A DNA stretch of 64,000 nt from Paralvinella palmiformis (lineage: Eukaryota > Annelida > Polychaeta > Terebellida > Alvinellidae), in NCBI GenBank assembly GCA_025642065.1, contig JAODUP010000190.1, positions 571,423 through 635,422 of the forward strand. The letters are read 5' to 3'. The translations under genes and the position numbers were made by a program. This document shows, piece after piece, positions 1 through 11,900 of the stretch (the first letter of the stretch is position 1; the number at the start of each line of letters is the position of its first letter). The notes under the pieces were generated by a model. That model had not been told where the DNA came from and did no database searches. It saw only the letters and a program-made list of their open reading frames with translations.

Positions 1-356
1 GTGTTTGGGAAGCATAGTTGGCTGGCTGGATGTTTGTTTGTTTGTCGTACTCCACGTGGAATTAATGCGTTTTCTATTCGGATCTCTGGTGTTCTACCTG
101 AAACTTAGTCAGTCCTTATGCAAGTCATTTTGCTTGTTTTCTCGGCAATTGATTTGGGCCATTACTAATCGGCCGGCGTTAGCTCTTTCGATGCACGGAC
201 AGACCCCGACCACCAGGGCAGGGCTGTCGTTATAATATCATCTTGCACTAGACTTGCTGAATAAGTGGCACATGATAAAGTTAATGTTGAGGTCATCATT
301 TGTGTAAACATGAGCTAAATTGGCACAGTGTAAACACTGGATCACGCCGTGGTAAT

Positions 357-357
<1 letters not shown>

Positions 358-390
<33 letters not shown>

Positions 391-399
391 GGGGGGGGG
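358..399. repeat. (GA)n microsatellite with poly-G tail
   Basis: About 14 GA units, then AAGG and a run of eleven G. This GA plus homopolymer type recurs through the introns. Confidence 0.9.
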
Positions 400-633
400 C
401 TTTGCTGTGGAGTGAACTAGGGCTCTGGCTAATATACATTGGCTATATTAATTGTACCTATTGTGTTGGAGCTGGGCCTTGTATACAGCACTGTTTCTGA
501 GTCTGTGGCTTGTTTTGTCTTTGTGTGTCCGTTTTGTATATGTGGTGGTGGCATAGTAGGTACCAGCCGAGTTTGCTCTTTGTGCATTTCGAAGAGATAA
601 CCTATTCTTCTATCAGTCGGTCTGTCATCTTCA

Positions 634-645
634 GGTGCGGATGAA
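634..645 (+). other. Candidate start exon of PTBP (ATG AAG | gtaatt)
   Basis: A pyrimidine-rich run ending gtcatcttcag is followed by GTGCGGATGAAG and a GT donor (gtaatt). Joined in phase 0 to 8720 it would give MKRGSEELL, fitting the conserved K|RGSDEL junction of the family. It could be the end of a longer first exon or a 12-nt exon. The match is short and could be chance; a rival candidate is at 7718, and the true exon may lie outside the window. Confidence 0.25.
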
Positions 646-1602
646 GGTAATTATGTGTTCGGAATAGGATTGATGAAATGGTAACCATATATTAATAATT
701 CTCTGTGGCGATGTGTGATATGAAAATTATATTTTATCAGCGCTTAGCAGACTTCATGGTGTCATCAGGTTTTCAGAAGCCTGAGAATTGTTGCAATCTG
801 TCAGTTTACAAAGTGCTGGAACATTCATTTGTAACCAAGTGTCACCTAACTGTGGCAAGCTTAACTTTCTGATTTGATATCGAAATGTAGTAACGACTTG
901 TATGTTAAGCTTTTATAATATGATCCTGTATTTTGGGAGTTCTAACTTGATCCTGTATTTCAGATAGATTTTGTTTACCGTATCCTATGTTTTGGTTGTT
1001 ATTGTTGTTCTGGTATAGGAATCTATATTTTGGCCCTTGGTCTAATAGATTGGTCTATTTTATTGTTGTTGTTGTGAGTGAGTGAGTGAGTATATTAAAT
1101 GTCTCGAGCGCTTCTTTGTCCTGTATTGTAACCCACAGACATTGGCTTTGGTCAGCCAGTGTGACCGAAGTCGTGGCTTTGTTGTGAAATACCTGGAAAT
1201 TGGTTGTTATTCCCGGTTGTTTGACACAGACAGCCCCAAAGTCTCCCCGAACCGGCCAGGAGTTTACCTTGCGAAACCAGAAGCGTTCAGTTATACCTGG
1301 CTGCCAAACAGACCTCTGTCTCTCGGCAGCAGACCCCTCGTTTTCTTTCCATCTTCCCAGAATGATAGATGAGCACTTTCTTTTGGCCGGCCATTCGTTT
1401 ATTGATAGAGCTTCCCGGCCTTCGCCTATCGATAGGCCGTGGCCGGTCGGGATACAATGTGCGATGGCTGAGCGCTTCTTATCAATGTTCCATGAAGAAA
1501 GTGGCCGTTTAAACCGAGCTCCGGGGAGTGGACTGATCGGTTGCTAAGTATCGGAGGATAGAGGTATTACTGGATGCGTCAATTTGCTGCCACGTTAAAT
1601 AC

Positions 1603-1635
<33 letters not shown>

Positions 1636-3053
1636 GCGGCCAGGATAGGATGGCCTTTGGCAAAAACTGCGAGTCCTAGCCCGGAGAGGGATAGCTGGGT
1701 GTCTGTCGGCTGCTTAAAATACAGTCGTCTGGATAAGCTTAAGAGGAGGAAGTTGTTATGTTTTTGTCTTATCGGGTTAAAATATCTGAGATTACTGGAG
1801 AAGACCAAGAAAACAGCAAAAGCAGCAATAGTAATAGCATCATCATCAGGGCTTTGTGGTATGGTGGCAAGAGTACAAATAATGCCAGTTTCTTGATAAG
1901 CCTCCAGAGACAACGAGTCGTGCCATGTTCCTTCTCTTTTTTTAACATTGCTGTCTTCCCGATGTGTACGTGCGCCGGAACAACCGCGGACATAACTCTG
2001 CCGGTACCACGTCCACGGTGACATTGTTCAAACGGCTCTTCGAACAGCTGCTAGCTAATTATTAATTACCTGTTTGGCTTTAAGTAGCTTCTTTACTGGT
2101 CTTAAGGCCGCGCGCAGTTTACAATTAATAAAGTTCTCACTCACTCCGGCACACTTGTGTCTGTTATTACCATTGGTCGGTCTGCTGAAACCATTGTCGG
2201 CTTCTTGTTTACAACCTAAACTAATAGTCGGAAGGGGGGGGGGATTGTTAAAAGTATGTAAATTTTTGTTAATTATAAATCCACTGCAGGTGCTGGGCTT
2301 TGGGGGGGGGGTGTTACGTTACTGAAAGTGTCTGGTGACGTAATAGGTTCGTATCGGACCATCGGATAAACTATATTATTATGTTACTGATACTTTTACA
2401 AGATAATGACTTTATTATGACGGTTGTGTATTAAGCTAATACCAATGGATGATAATATTAGCATTGGTATATTATGTCTTATTTGGTGACTGTATGATAC
2501 TTGTATCAGAGAGATGAGTATTGCTGTAGTGCTCTATATGGAGATGATGTTTGTGCTGTCAGCTAAACCAGTCTCAGTGTTCTGGATAATGGTTTAAAGT
2601 TGATTTATTTGTGTTGTCCATAATATTATTTCGTCAGGGTTTTGCACGGGAAAACGACCGCGCTAACGTTATACGAAATTTAAATAGTTCATGTGAACGA
2701 ACGTGCGCGCGTGCACACACACACACATGTAGAGGCGCATGTGTTAGTTACTATTAAATAGTTTTATTCTAAACTCATACACTAATACTATTTTCGGCAA
2801 TGATACACTTGGGCACTGGACTCATGACAGTGTATAGCATCATTATTAGCTTAACTCCCAAACTTCAGAAACACGTTCCGGATCTGGCTGTGCACACTTC
2901 GGCTCTGAAGACCTGCTAATTACTATCGGCTTTGATGTCCTTGTTGGCCATGACCACACCTAGGCTTTCTAATTATAGCATGGAGCATTATTAATATTCA
3001 TAGCGGAGGGTGTGGATGATAAACAGATATTAACATCTCTCCCGCAGATTAAG

Positions 3054-3085
3054 CTCTCTCTCCCTCTCTCTCTCTATCTCTCTCT

Positions 3086-3116
<31 letters not shown>
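3054..3116. repeat. (CT)n(TG)n compound microsatellite
   Basis: An interrupted CT tract passes directly into about 14 TG units. Confidence 0.9.
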
Positions 3117-3396
3117 GAATGAGCCAGGACACAGTTCTCCCTGTAAGCTTTTCTTTGCTGGATACCGTCCTCCCTGGGATGGAGCATGGACTTAAAGCAG
3201 ATGTAAAATGCCAGACAACGGACATGGTGTTTATTTAACCAGTGACTTTGTGTCATCACACAGAGGAGTGGTTTGTTAAGTGCTGTGGGTGTCGGCAGCA
3301 GGGGCGGCGAAGGGGAGTGTCTTTAGTATATATATATGAGTCAGAAGAGTTGTCTATTTGATGTTGACTTCTGTGTTATTATGAAGGGATAACACT

Positions 3397-3398
<2 letters not shown>

Positions 3399-3434
<36 letters not shown>

Positions 3435-3456
3435 GTGTGTGTGTGTGTGTGTGTGT
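3399..3456. repeat. (TA)n(TG)n compound microsatellite
   Basis: About 17 TA units, one interruption, then about 11 TG units. Confidence 0.9.
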
Positions 3457-3480
3457 TTTAGCTGTGTATAATAAGGCACA

Positions 3481-3547
3481 GGTCAATCATGTGTTGGGTG
3501 CATTATTAAGTACTGTGGTGTTTGTCTGTGTGTGTGCGCACGCGCGG

Positions 3548-3583
<36 letters not shown>

Positions 3584-3646
3584 CCAGACCATACATGGGT
3601 GTAAATAGCTAAGTGTGGTCAATCATGTGTTGGATGCATCATTAAG

Positions 3647-3653
<7 letters not shown>
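3481..3653. repeat. Two-copy duplication with 136-bp period
   Basis: A block of about 37 bases starting ggtcaatcatgtgttgg at 3481 recurs at 3617 with two or three changes. GT and GA microsatellites lie between and after the copies, suggesting duplication or slippage of one microsatellite-bearing unit. Confidence 0.8.
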
Positions 3654-3677
<24 letters not shown>

Positions 3678-3903
3678 ATTGGGGCGCTGACAATAGCTGT
3701 CATTAACATGACACATAAAACAAGTAGCCATTGTATGGTGAAGGACACATATATTTTTGGTCGGTAACTTGGCAACATATTTCAAATCATTTATTACTTG
3801 TACTCTGCAATTAGGGAAGTCAGTTCTAGGTGGATACAGGATGCTGGCTAAAACATATGACTAGCCACTGAATCAGAATGACTCTTGGCTAGCTACCCCC
3901 CCC

Positions 3904-3906
<3 letters not shown>

Positions 3907-3943
<37 letters not shown>

Positions 3944-3967
3944 TATATACAGAGAGAGAGAGAGAGA
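3907..3967. repeat. (TA)n(GA)n compound microsatellite
   Basis: About 24 TA-type units with one CAT interruption, followed by GA units. Confidence 0.9.
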
Positions 3968-4841
3968 CTCGGTGTCTAGTCTTTTATTTCCGTATGTGCT
4001 TTGTACACGTGATAAGTTGTTGCTTTTTAGATTTGAAGCAGTTATTATATTTTGGTAGCTTTGATTGGTTTGTCTGGAATAATCTGCTGGTTAAAAGTCT
4101 ACATAATTATAGTCTGTAAACAGTCAGAGGTGAATGCAAACTTTATACTGCATATGCACTAACATGCCTTTATACACACCTGTGCATGCAACACACACAC
4201 CCTGCATGTCGTAATTACTATTAACATGGCATTCACATCAAGGTGATACAAATATTTTTAATAAGAGTCACATTTATTATTGCTGTTGTTTGGACGTTTC
4301 CAGTCAGTTATTTGCCCTAAAGACAAGACAAATGTTTTAGTCCTGTGATAAATTGTTAACAGAAATGTTTTCAAACAAGTTTAACACATTACAGACATGT
4401 TTGCTGTTATGAAGCTGGTCCCAGTTTCACGGTACAGTGTCTGACAGTACCAACCAGTTTGTAATACAGGTCAATAGTGCACTAACTATGTTGTTTATCC
4501 AGTTGTTTGCCGTAAAGGCTGCCCTGTACATTAGATTGCCAATCTATGATGCTTTGTCATAAACAGGACTTGAATTGATCTTGGTTGATATGTTAGCTGT
4601 TACGTGTACCGGCATATGTTGGTAAATAGTACGTTGAAATGATACTATTGTCACACTAATAAGATTGTCAGCTCTTCATAATAATCCTGCACTGGCCAGT
4701 GTTCTGACCTATGCTTTTTTCTTCCCATCTTTCCGGCATTCATACTCATCGCGATGCTAGACTGAATGAACCGACGATGTGATCCAGTTGTGGCATGCAA
4801 ACACACTCTCATAATGACATCTCTCTCTCCCGCTACCTCCC

Positions 4842-4844
<3 letters not shown>

Positions 4845-4875
<31 letters not shown>
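4845..4875. repeat. (CT)n microsatellite
   Basis: About 15 uninterrupted CT units on the + strand. Other simple arrays in this 5' region are at 1604-1634 (CT), 5233-5262 (GT), 6951-6978 (GA) and 8377-8402 (TA). Confidence 0.9.
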
Positions 4876-4877
<2 letters not shown>

Positions 4878-5229
4878 GGTGTGTGGACACAAGTTTTGGG
4901 TGTCTGCTCGCACTCTTTTTGTGCTGAAAGCCCATTATCTGGCATGTGTGATGTTGTGGTATGTTGCTGTGTTAGGTTATACAATAGAGACTGTCTTGTT
5001 TAGCCTCGGAACTTGTCACACCTGGGACACGCGTTCGACGGGCTACTGCTTAGATTGAAGGGTTTGAACGGATGAAACATCCGACAGTTAGTTACAGATA
5101 ACGCAGGGATTTGATCCCATGCCCAGTAACCTGCAGAATCTACTAACTGTGTGCTATGGGAGTACCCAAAGTTAAACAACATGTTTGTAAAATTTTGATT
5201 AAGACTTGATTTCAAAACTATCCCCCCCC

Positions 5230-5265
<36 letters not shown>

Positions 5266-6945
5266 AGGAACTAGCATGCACAGATAATCTTTAATAATAA
5301 ATTAAAACTATGGACGACTCATCCGGGTCTAAATCATGCTGAGACGTAGTCTGATGTCTGACCAGTTTCTCTCTCTCTCTCTCTCGCTGTGTGTGTGTGT
5401 GTGTGTGCAGGCATGCATGCATGAAATTTGAAAAGTAAGGTGATGTATATTTGGAAATGGCACGGTCTGCAAGTAAGTTATAGCCATTCGTTTGTTCTTT
5501 TTGTATTAAAACCTATCGAGGCCTGGATCAGATCAAACCTGGGAAAGATACCACTGTTTACCTAACTAACACCACCCACATCTCCTCTCCTTTACTGTGT
5601 ACTGGGTAGTACTAGTACTCAACCTCAGTGTGTGTGTGTGTGCGCGCGCACGCGTTTGTCTGTGTTCACCTATTTCTAAACCCAGTTTATATGGATAAAT
5701 CTGGTAAAATTAGACAATTCCGAAGTTGATAAACGAACAATGGATTGTTCTGTGTCTCAAATAAGGTATCAAACAATATGCCGGGTAGTTTTGTCCCGCA
5801 GCAGTCCAGTGACGTTAACCATATAAAAGGCTGGTAATTGGTAGAACATATCTCCAGGTAGTTGTTATCTGTGGAAGTTGTTTCAGGGCTAATGACAGAG
5901 CCCGGCACTTATAACCTACGGCTCGACTATCTTCATCTTCCTTCCTCTGACCTTTTAGGCCTCGGTACGAAGCATTGTGCGCCATCTTGGATCATGTGAT
6001 ATCTGGTCACCAATATCATGTGACCGCGGTGTGTACAACAGTTACCGGTGTATGCGATCCGTTTCATGTGGATTTTAATTGAATCATTCCGTCTGATCCC
6101 TGTCGAATTCATCTGAAAACAGGTGATTATTTAATTATTTTAATTTTTTATTAACATCTCTTGTCTCGTTGTGTTATGGCCTGTCAACTTAAAAGCGTCT
6201 TGTCCGGTTAAGCATGTGAAAGCTCTCTATATCAAGGTTGGCAATGGTTGGATTGTTATCGTCGGTTTGCCCGTGTTGGCATTTCCTTCCTTCCTTCCCC
6301 GTTTGGCGTAAGGGTCTTGTTTGGGATATAAAGATGAATACCCGGTACTCAAGAACTGCCAAATAAAAAGAGATGAGGAAAAGGCAGATTTTTTTACAAT
6401 CATTTGGAGTGTCTTGTTGCTGGGCCCCTGCTGAGTGATGCTTGCTGTGATATTATCCAACAAGGGGCAGAAAATCTCCGGAGGGCCTTAGTTGTTTGGG
6501 GATCATGTTTTATAAACAGATTCTCTTCTTCCGCCCACCTATCCGGGATTTCTACGGATCCAGTTTTGATCCAGGTGGCGATAACAAGTGTCGCTGTGAC
6601 GGACATATTGATGTGGCTGGTGTGGGAGATATATTGATATCGGAAATGCCTCCCAGTTTGGTGGAATAGTTGTAAGTTTGTTGTTCGTGACCCATTGTTT
6701 GATAACTGCACAGTTCAATGATGTGCCGGGTTTTGGTTTGCCATGAACATTTTAGCTCTTAATGCTGCATAATCTTCGATTTTCTAGCTACTGTTCCGGA
6801 TGTCCAATAATAATAATGCCATCTGTTCAGAAACGTGATCTGACTGAATTGAACTCGTATGAACTGCACTGGTTGATGTTATATTCGTTTGTGGATATAT
6901 ATGTGTGTGGACACATGTGCATGCACACGGGCAACGCACACAAAC

Positions 6946-6980
<35 letters not shown>

Positions 6981-8719
6981 ATGCTCATGAACCATTACAA
7001 TCTATTTACTACCATCAAGCTTCTAGATATTACCAAGTGTTGATTAACTTCCTAATTGCCAAGATGGAGAAACTGGTATCTTTTGATGTGTCTATAGTTT
7101 CCCTTTCATATTTACCTATACTTAAGGTTTTGTTATTTAATGGCGGGATGAAAAGGAACCCAAATAATGTATAACAGGTGATGAAGATGTTAGATGAAAA
7201 CCTTTTGTCTGTTGTCGTGTGTCTGGTGCTGTCATTGTTGTCCCTGGAAATCTAATGCCTCTGTCAATCAAATGTATGACTCATATGTTTGGAGTCTTTC
7301 ATTATTGATATCTGCTCTGTCAGAATGATGGGCATGCCAGTCGTGCAGATGATGTACACGTATAGCACTGATGCAGGTATACTATAAGCAATTGATTGGA
7401 TCAACTAAACTTGAAATGTTCTGCGGTTCTGAGATCAATATATTGCAGCATTTATCAATAGAACATCACTTGAACACGTTCTTGTGCTGGTTTAACATAA
7501 GCCGAAATTGATTGTGTTTTTTTGTGTCTGCATGATAACACGTTTATATCAGTATTGATTGGGCAGCATGGATTCTCTCTTTCTCTCTCTGTGTGTCATA
7601 TGTGTGGTCCTTCTTGTTACCTTTGCCACTTGCATGTATTTTGCCATTGATGCCGATATGTTGGAGACGTAATTAATTAATTAGTTAATGGTTTTGGTAT
7701 GTGTTCTTTGACCATTAATGACGAAAGTACGTTTGCTCTCTGTTTGGACTGGAACAATCACTGAAACTCATTTATCAGTCTGTAAATGTGTGTGCCAGGC
7801 TGTTTGTGCGTGCGTGGGTGTGCATGCGCGTATCTTTACATGCGTGCGTGATAGGGAATTCACATCGGATGAAAAGCCTTTTCTCTTTCCTGCAGTTATG
7901 TGTCCAGTTATTTTTTAAAGATCACCCGCAAATACATATTGAACTATTTAGTATTAAGGGTTTAACTGACACTGATATGGTTCAGTTTTTTGTTTACGTT
8001 TCCATTGGAACCCTGGTTTTACCATAAATCATTCGGTCGTTATCCAAATGTATCTCGTATTTGTTACGTTAGTTTGTTTAACATGTTTCAGTAGCTATTT
8101 TGTTTCAATGAAAAATCGATCAAATAATCAGTAAACAACTTCTAAATCTGTTACTATTTTGTTTGTGTGAATAAGTGTTTGTGGCTGATGTGAATTTAGA
8201 CTGTAGCTGTGAATACAACTGCTGGGATTGTATAACGCTTTTTGTAGATTTACATAAATTAATATATTCACCTACTTGAAGACATGCTGCTCTCTGATGA
8301 CTATTTCTTCTTGAAATTTAGTGGCCCATATCTCCATTTGCTTATACTTATAGTTACAAATTAACACCTATTAGCTTATATATATATATATATATATATA
8401 TTGTAAAACAGTCTTCGATTTTGATAATTGTTGTATATGATCAATCAGACGTTGAAAATTCCACATATAATTCATGACCGCGATTTGTAATGAAATATAG
8501 TGTTATTTATTATTTACAATAACAATTGTCCGTACTAAATTCTGGCGATCCCAGCACTGTACACTTAAAGCTTCGGTTCTGGATCACACAGCTGGCCGGC
8601 CACTTTGCGGTGTGACATGTGTAGCTTTTGTCAGTCAGTACTTACTTACACACTTACTACATGGTTTTTGTTTTTCTCTCTTGTCTTTTTCATTTTCTGG
8701 TCCCCGTGTGTGTGTGCAG

Positions 8720-8815
8720 CGCGGCTCCGAGGAACTGCTTTCACATTCTCCTATGGTGACAAATGGTACCGGCATGAGTCCAACACAGCCTGACATCAAT
8801 AATGACGCCAAGAAG
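8720..8815 (+). CDS. PTBP1: PTBP coding exon 1 of those recognised: N-terminal leader
   Basis: 32 codons, phase 0 at both ends. The acceptor follows a T-rich tract and (GT)n-CAG; the donor is AAG|gtaaac. It begins [10 protein letters not shown] and ends DINNDAKK. This matches the vertebrate N-terminal segment that begins RGSDEL and ends NGNDSKK, part of the region carrying nuclear import and export signals. The vertebrate residue before the R is a Lys from the preceding exon, so an upstream exon ending in a Lys codon is expected. A CU-rich tract begins seven bases after the donor. Confidence 0.9.
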
Positions 8816-8946
8816 GTAAACACTGCTCTCTCTCTCTCTCTCTTTCTCTCCATCCACTAGCCCAGTGACACATCCTCTCTAACTTAGATTATCTTCCTTA
8901 CTGCTTAGTGGTAGTTTAGCTTTTAGCTGTATGTGTTGTTACATAG

Positions 8947-8983
<37 letters not shown>

Positions 8984-11900
8984 ATGTGATGTGAACAAAT
9001 GTCTGCGCAGTAACACAGATTCACGATTAAGCCTATTTTCTTTACTCCCCAAAGAGCCCCAAAACATCTAAAAACGATGTAGCAGCCTATCAATCACCGA
9101 TTAACTGGTCTATTCAACAGTAAACATGCTATGTCTTCTCATTGTTAAGTAAACGGTGACTTGACCTTCTGGAAAGGAAATATCTTTCTTTCATGTGTGT
9201 GAAATTTAATCTGGAATTATTTATCTCCTGGGAGTATAGTTAATCAGAGCCAGTTGCTGCTGCTGCAATCCTTTACGATAGACAGTGTCATTGTTATCAT
9301 ATTATCCCACCTCAGCATTTCAATGACTAGCACACCTTAACATTTACTGGCTTCGAAAGATGATAACGTTTTGCGTGAACGGTTTTTGTTTGTTCTTAGC
9401 CGACTTCAGCAGCGGTTGGTCAATATCTTCGTGGACATTTCCAGCGAAGGACAAGGACATAAACAGGCAAAAGTCTTCATCAATCAGTAACATTTTACGT
9501 CATTGTATTCCATATCAGGTGATATTGAAAAGTTGTAATAACGCCAGTAAGCAACAGTGTGCCTGATTTTCGATCAGCTATTAAATCTGGGGTAGGCTGT
9601 GGCATTCGAATGCTTGGCTTCACTTCTGTGAATTAATATAGAAATAATTCAACAACATCTGTTGCATTAAAGCTTTTTTAAATTAGACGTTATGTATAAT
9701 GTTGAAACTCTCGAAACCCCCCAAAACGCGGTATCATTCGTGTCAACTTCAGGTGAGTTAGACATGTCTGATGCATTATCTTCAATGAATAAAGACTAGT
9801 CACAAATTCTGAGCAATCCTTTAGGTCTTGTTGTTGTTGTTTAGTATGTTTGTACTTAATGCTAATAGGCAGCGCTCCTTTACGGAGTTCGTGTGAAGTA
9901 GAGTTCTAGCCCAGACCTATCCACATTGATCTGCCATGGGAGTGTTGGATGATTGGTGTTCGCGAAATGCCATCCGAGACGTAGGTGTACACAGCTCAGG
10001 GTTACCTCCAAATCGCCGCTAATGTGACAGTCCGGCATTAGGGGTGAAAAATGTTTTAGTTAGCGTTATCTGGATGTTGGGTTATTGCCTGATTTCATGG
10101 GTGGTGAGGGTGGGTGCGGTTAGAGTCATCTATTGTTTATCGTTGTTGCTGCGGGTTGTAATTTTTGGTCGGTAGATCCCCAGGGAATTAAAACTAATTA
10201 TGGCTTAGGTTACAGGATGTTGCCTGACAAAAGGGTGTGAGATGGTGCTGGCGACTGTGGTTTGACAACAACGATGACACTGCACCCTTCCCTTTCCCGC
10301 CCTATTCTATCATCCTACGAGGATGGGTTGCCGTGGGCTTTGTTTTTGTTCATTACTTTGTCGGCTTTAAAAGATTGCACTGGTCAGTTATTCTGTAACG
10401 GATAAACTAGATGGCTGTTGTGAATATTTCATGCCGTTTTAGAGACATTGCCAACCTAATAACGCACTGGTTCATGTCGACTAGGCATAGGTCCCATAAT
10501 ATGGTTGTTGTTGGGGGCCGGCGCCACTCTCTTTTGTGTACAAATAATTGATCCTGGCCAAGTTGAGCTTAGCTGTTCCTTGAGTGGCACTGATGTGGCA
10601 TTTCATTGTGTACGTACTGGATGCCGCCATGTTGATTTGCTGATGATGTGCTTTATTCCGCGTCCATTCGTCCGTGATCCGTATTGACCAGGGACGGGAT
10701 GTTCCCCCGTGTTTAGTGCCGGGCCAATTACTTAGCGCCACATAGCGGGTGGTTAAGGAACGAGCAGCCACTCAGGTGTACCAGGTGCAACGCGCGTCCC
10801 CCTTTACTGTATCGATTGTATGGCGGTGTGGCATGGCCCCGTTTATGGCGAACTCCATTTCAGAGTATCAATTATTTAACGGCCGATCTTCGCTAATGAC
10901 TTATTTATTGGACTGGCCAATCTCTTGTCATTATTCTGTCATCATTACTCCCGTGTTTGTATCCCGTGTGCAGTGAGCCTCGTCCTTCGTCAACGGCCTG
11001 CGTGGTACACGTTTGGACTTGTTGGCCATCTTTATTGTTATGCCGCGGCATTGTTCCCGCTCGTCGTCGGTCTTCTCGCCAGTTTAATATTTCACGGGAC
11101 CGTCGATAGAATGTGATCCTTTCGCTGCGATAATGGCCTTCACAACGATTGTGTGCGAGAGTATGTTTCTCTTTGTGTGTGTGTGTGGGGGGGGTCCGCA
11201 TTTATTTGCATTTCGAACACAGGTGTGCAACAAGAAGCAAGGGAAACATGTTGTTGTTGTTGTTGTTCCACGATTGTTGCCGGTGTTTGTTGGAAGGGAA
11301 TACTCTGGTTAATATGTCGTGGCGACATATGGTAGACATCTCGGAGACAATGACAAAGCTAACGGTCGTTATCTGACAATCGGTGACAATACCTGTCTGT
11401 AAGAAATGCCATGCCAGCTCATTCGGCACTTTCATTATTTAATCGATATAATAAATAGTGCACGGCCATTAGGTGTTGCATCGGTAACGCACAATGGTCG
11501 ACATACATACAGTAGCGTTGTCGATGATATATCGATACAAAGAGTGCGACTCAGGTGAAGCGTATAGATGGATTCGTACAAACAGTCGAACGCAGCAGCA
11601 TCACTTGGCTGTGCAGCACCATCAAGTAGCGTGTCTGCTGCTAGGCGACAACAAAATATACTGCCTACTACTTGTAGCGACATGCTTCATTGATTTCGGC
11701 TACCTGCTTCGTTTGACTAGAAAAAAAAACCCTATTGATGTGGGACAGTATGTGAAGCCTTTGGCAATACTGTCTTGTGTATTGTGGTGTATGTGTTAAT
11801 GCCTATTGACGTGGCTTTTCGTGGGTGTGGGTGCGTGGATGCATGCCTAACTATCTCGTCTGTCTATACCTGTGTATTGATGACGGTACGTTTTGTTTAG

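Larger units (their letters stand above)
1..8719. other. Region upstream of the first recognised PTBP exon: 5' intron and flank
   Basis: I find no confident coding exon here. It holds many microsatellites, a duplicated block at about 3481-3653, and poly-G or poly-C runs (389-399, 2237-2245, 5221-5230). Positions 1200-2050 are somewhat richer in GC. Two very short ATG-plus-Lys candidates for the missing start exon are at 640-645 and 7718-7726. Apparent open frames are compatible with chance. Confidence 0.5.

Noticed and set aside
1424..1437. Palindrome GCCTATCGATAGGC containing the DRE-type motif TATCGATA
   Set aside because: The motif is a known promoter element in Drosophila, but one isolated copy in a presumably non-dipteran genome, with no mapped transcription start, is not enough to call a promoter.
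1509..2024. 171-codon minus-strand open frame near the left end
   Set aside because: It runs through a (GA)n array giving a run of Arg-Glu and shows no domain; two further frames overlap it.
5095..5180. Minus-strand tRNA-like stretch with a B-box-like GGGATCAAATCCC
   Set aside because: The T-arm-like palindrome is there, but no convincing A box, anticodon arm or acceptor stem. At most an old SINE fragment.
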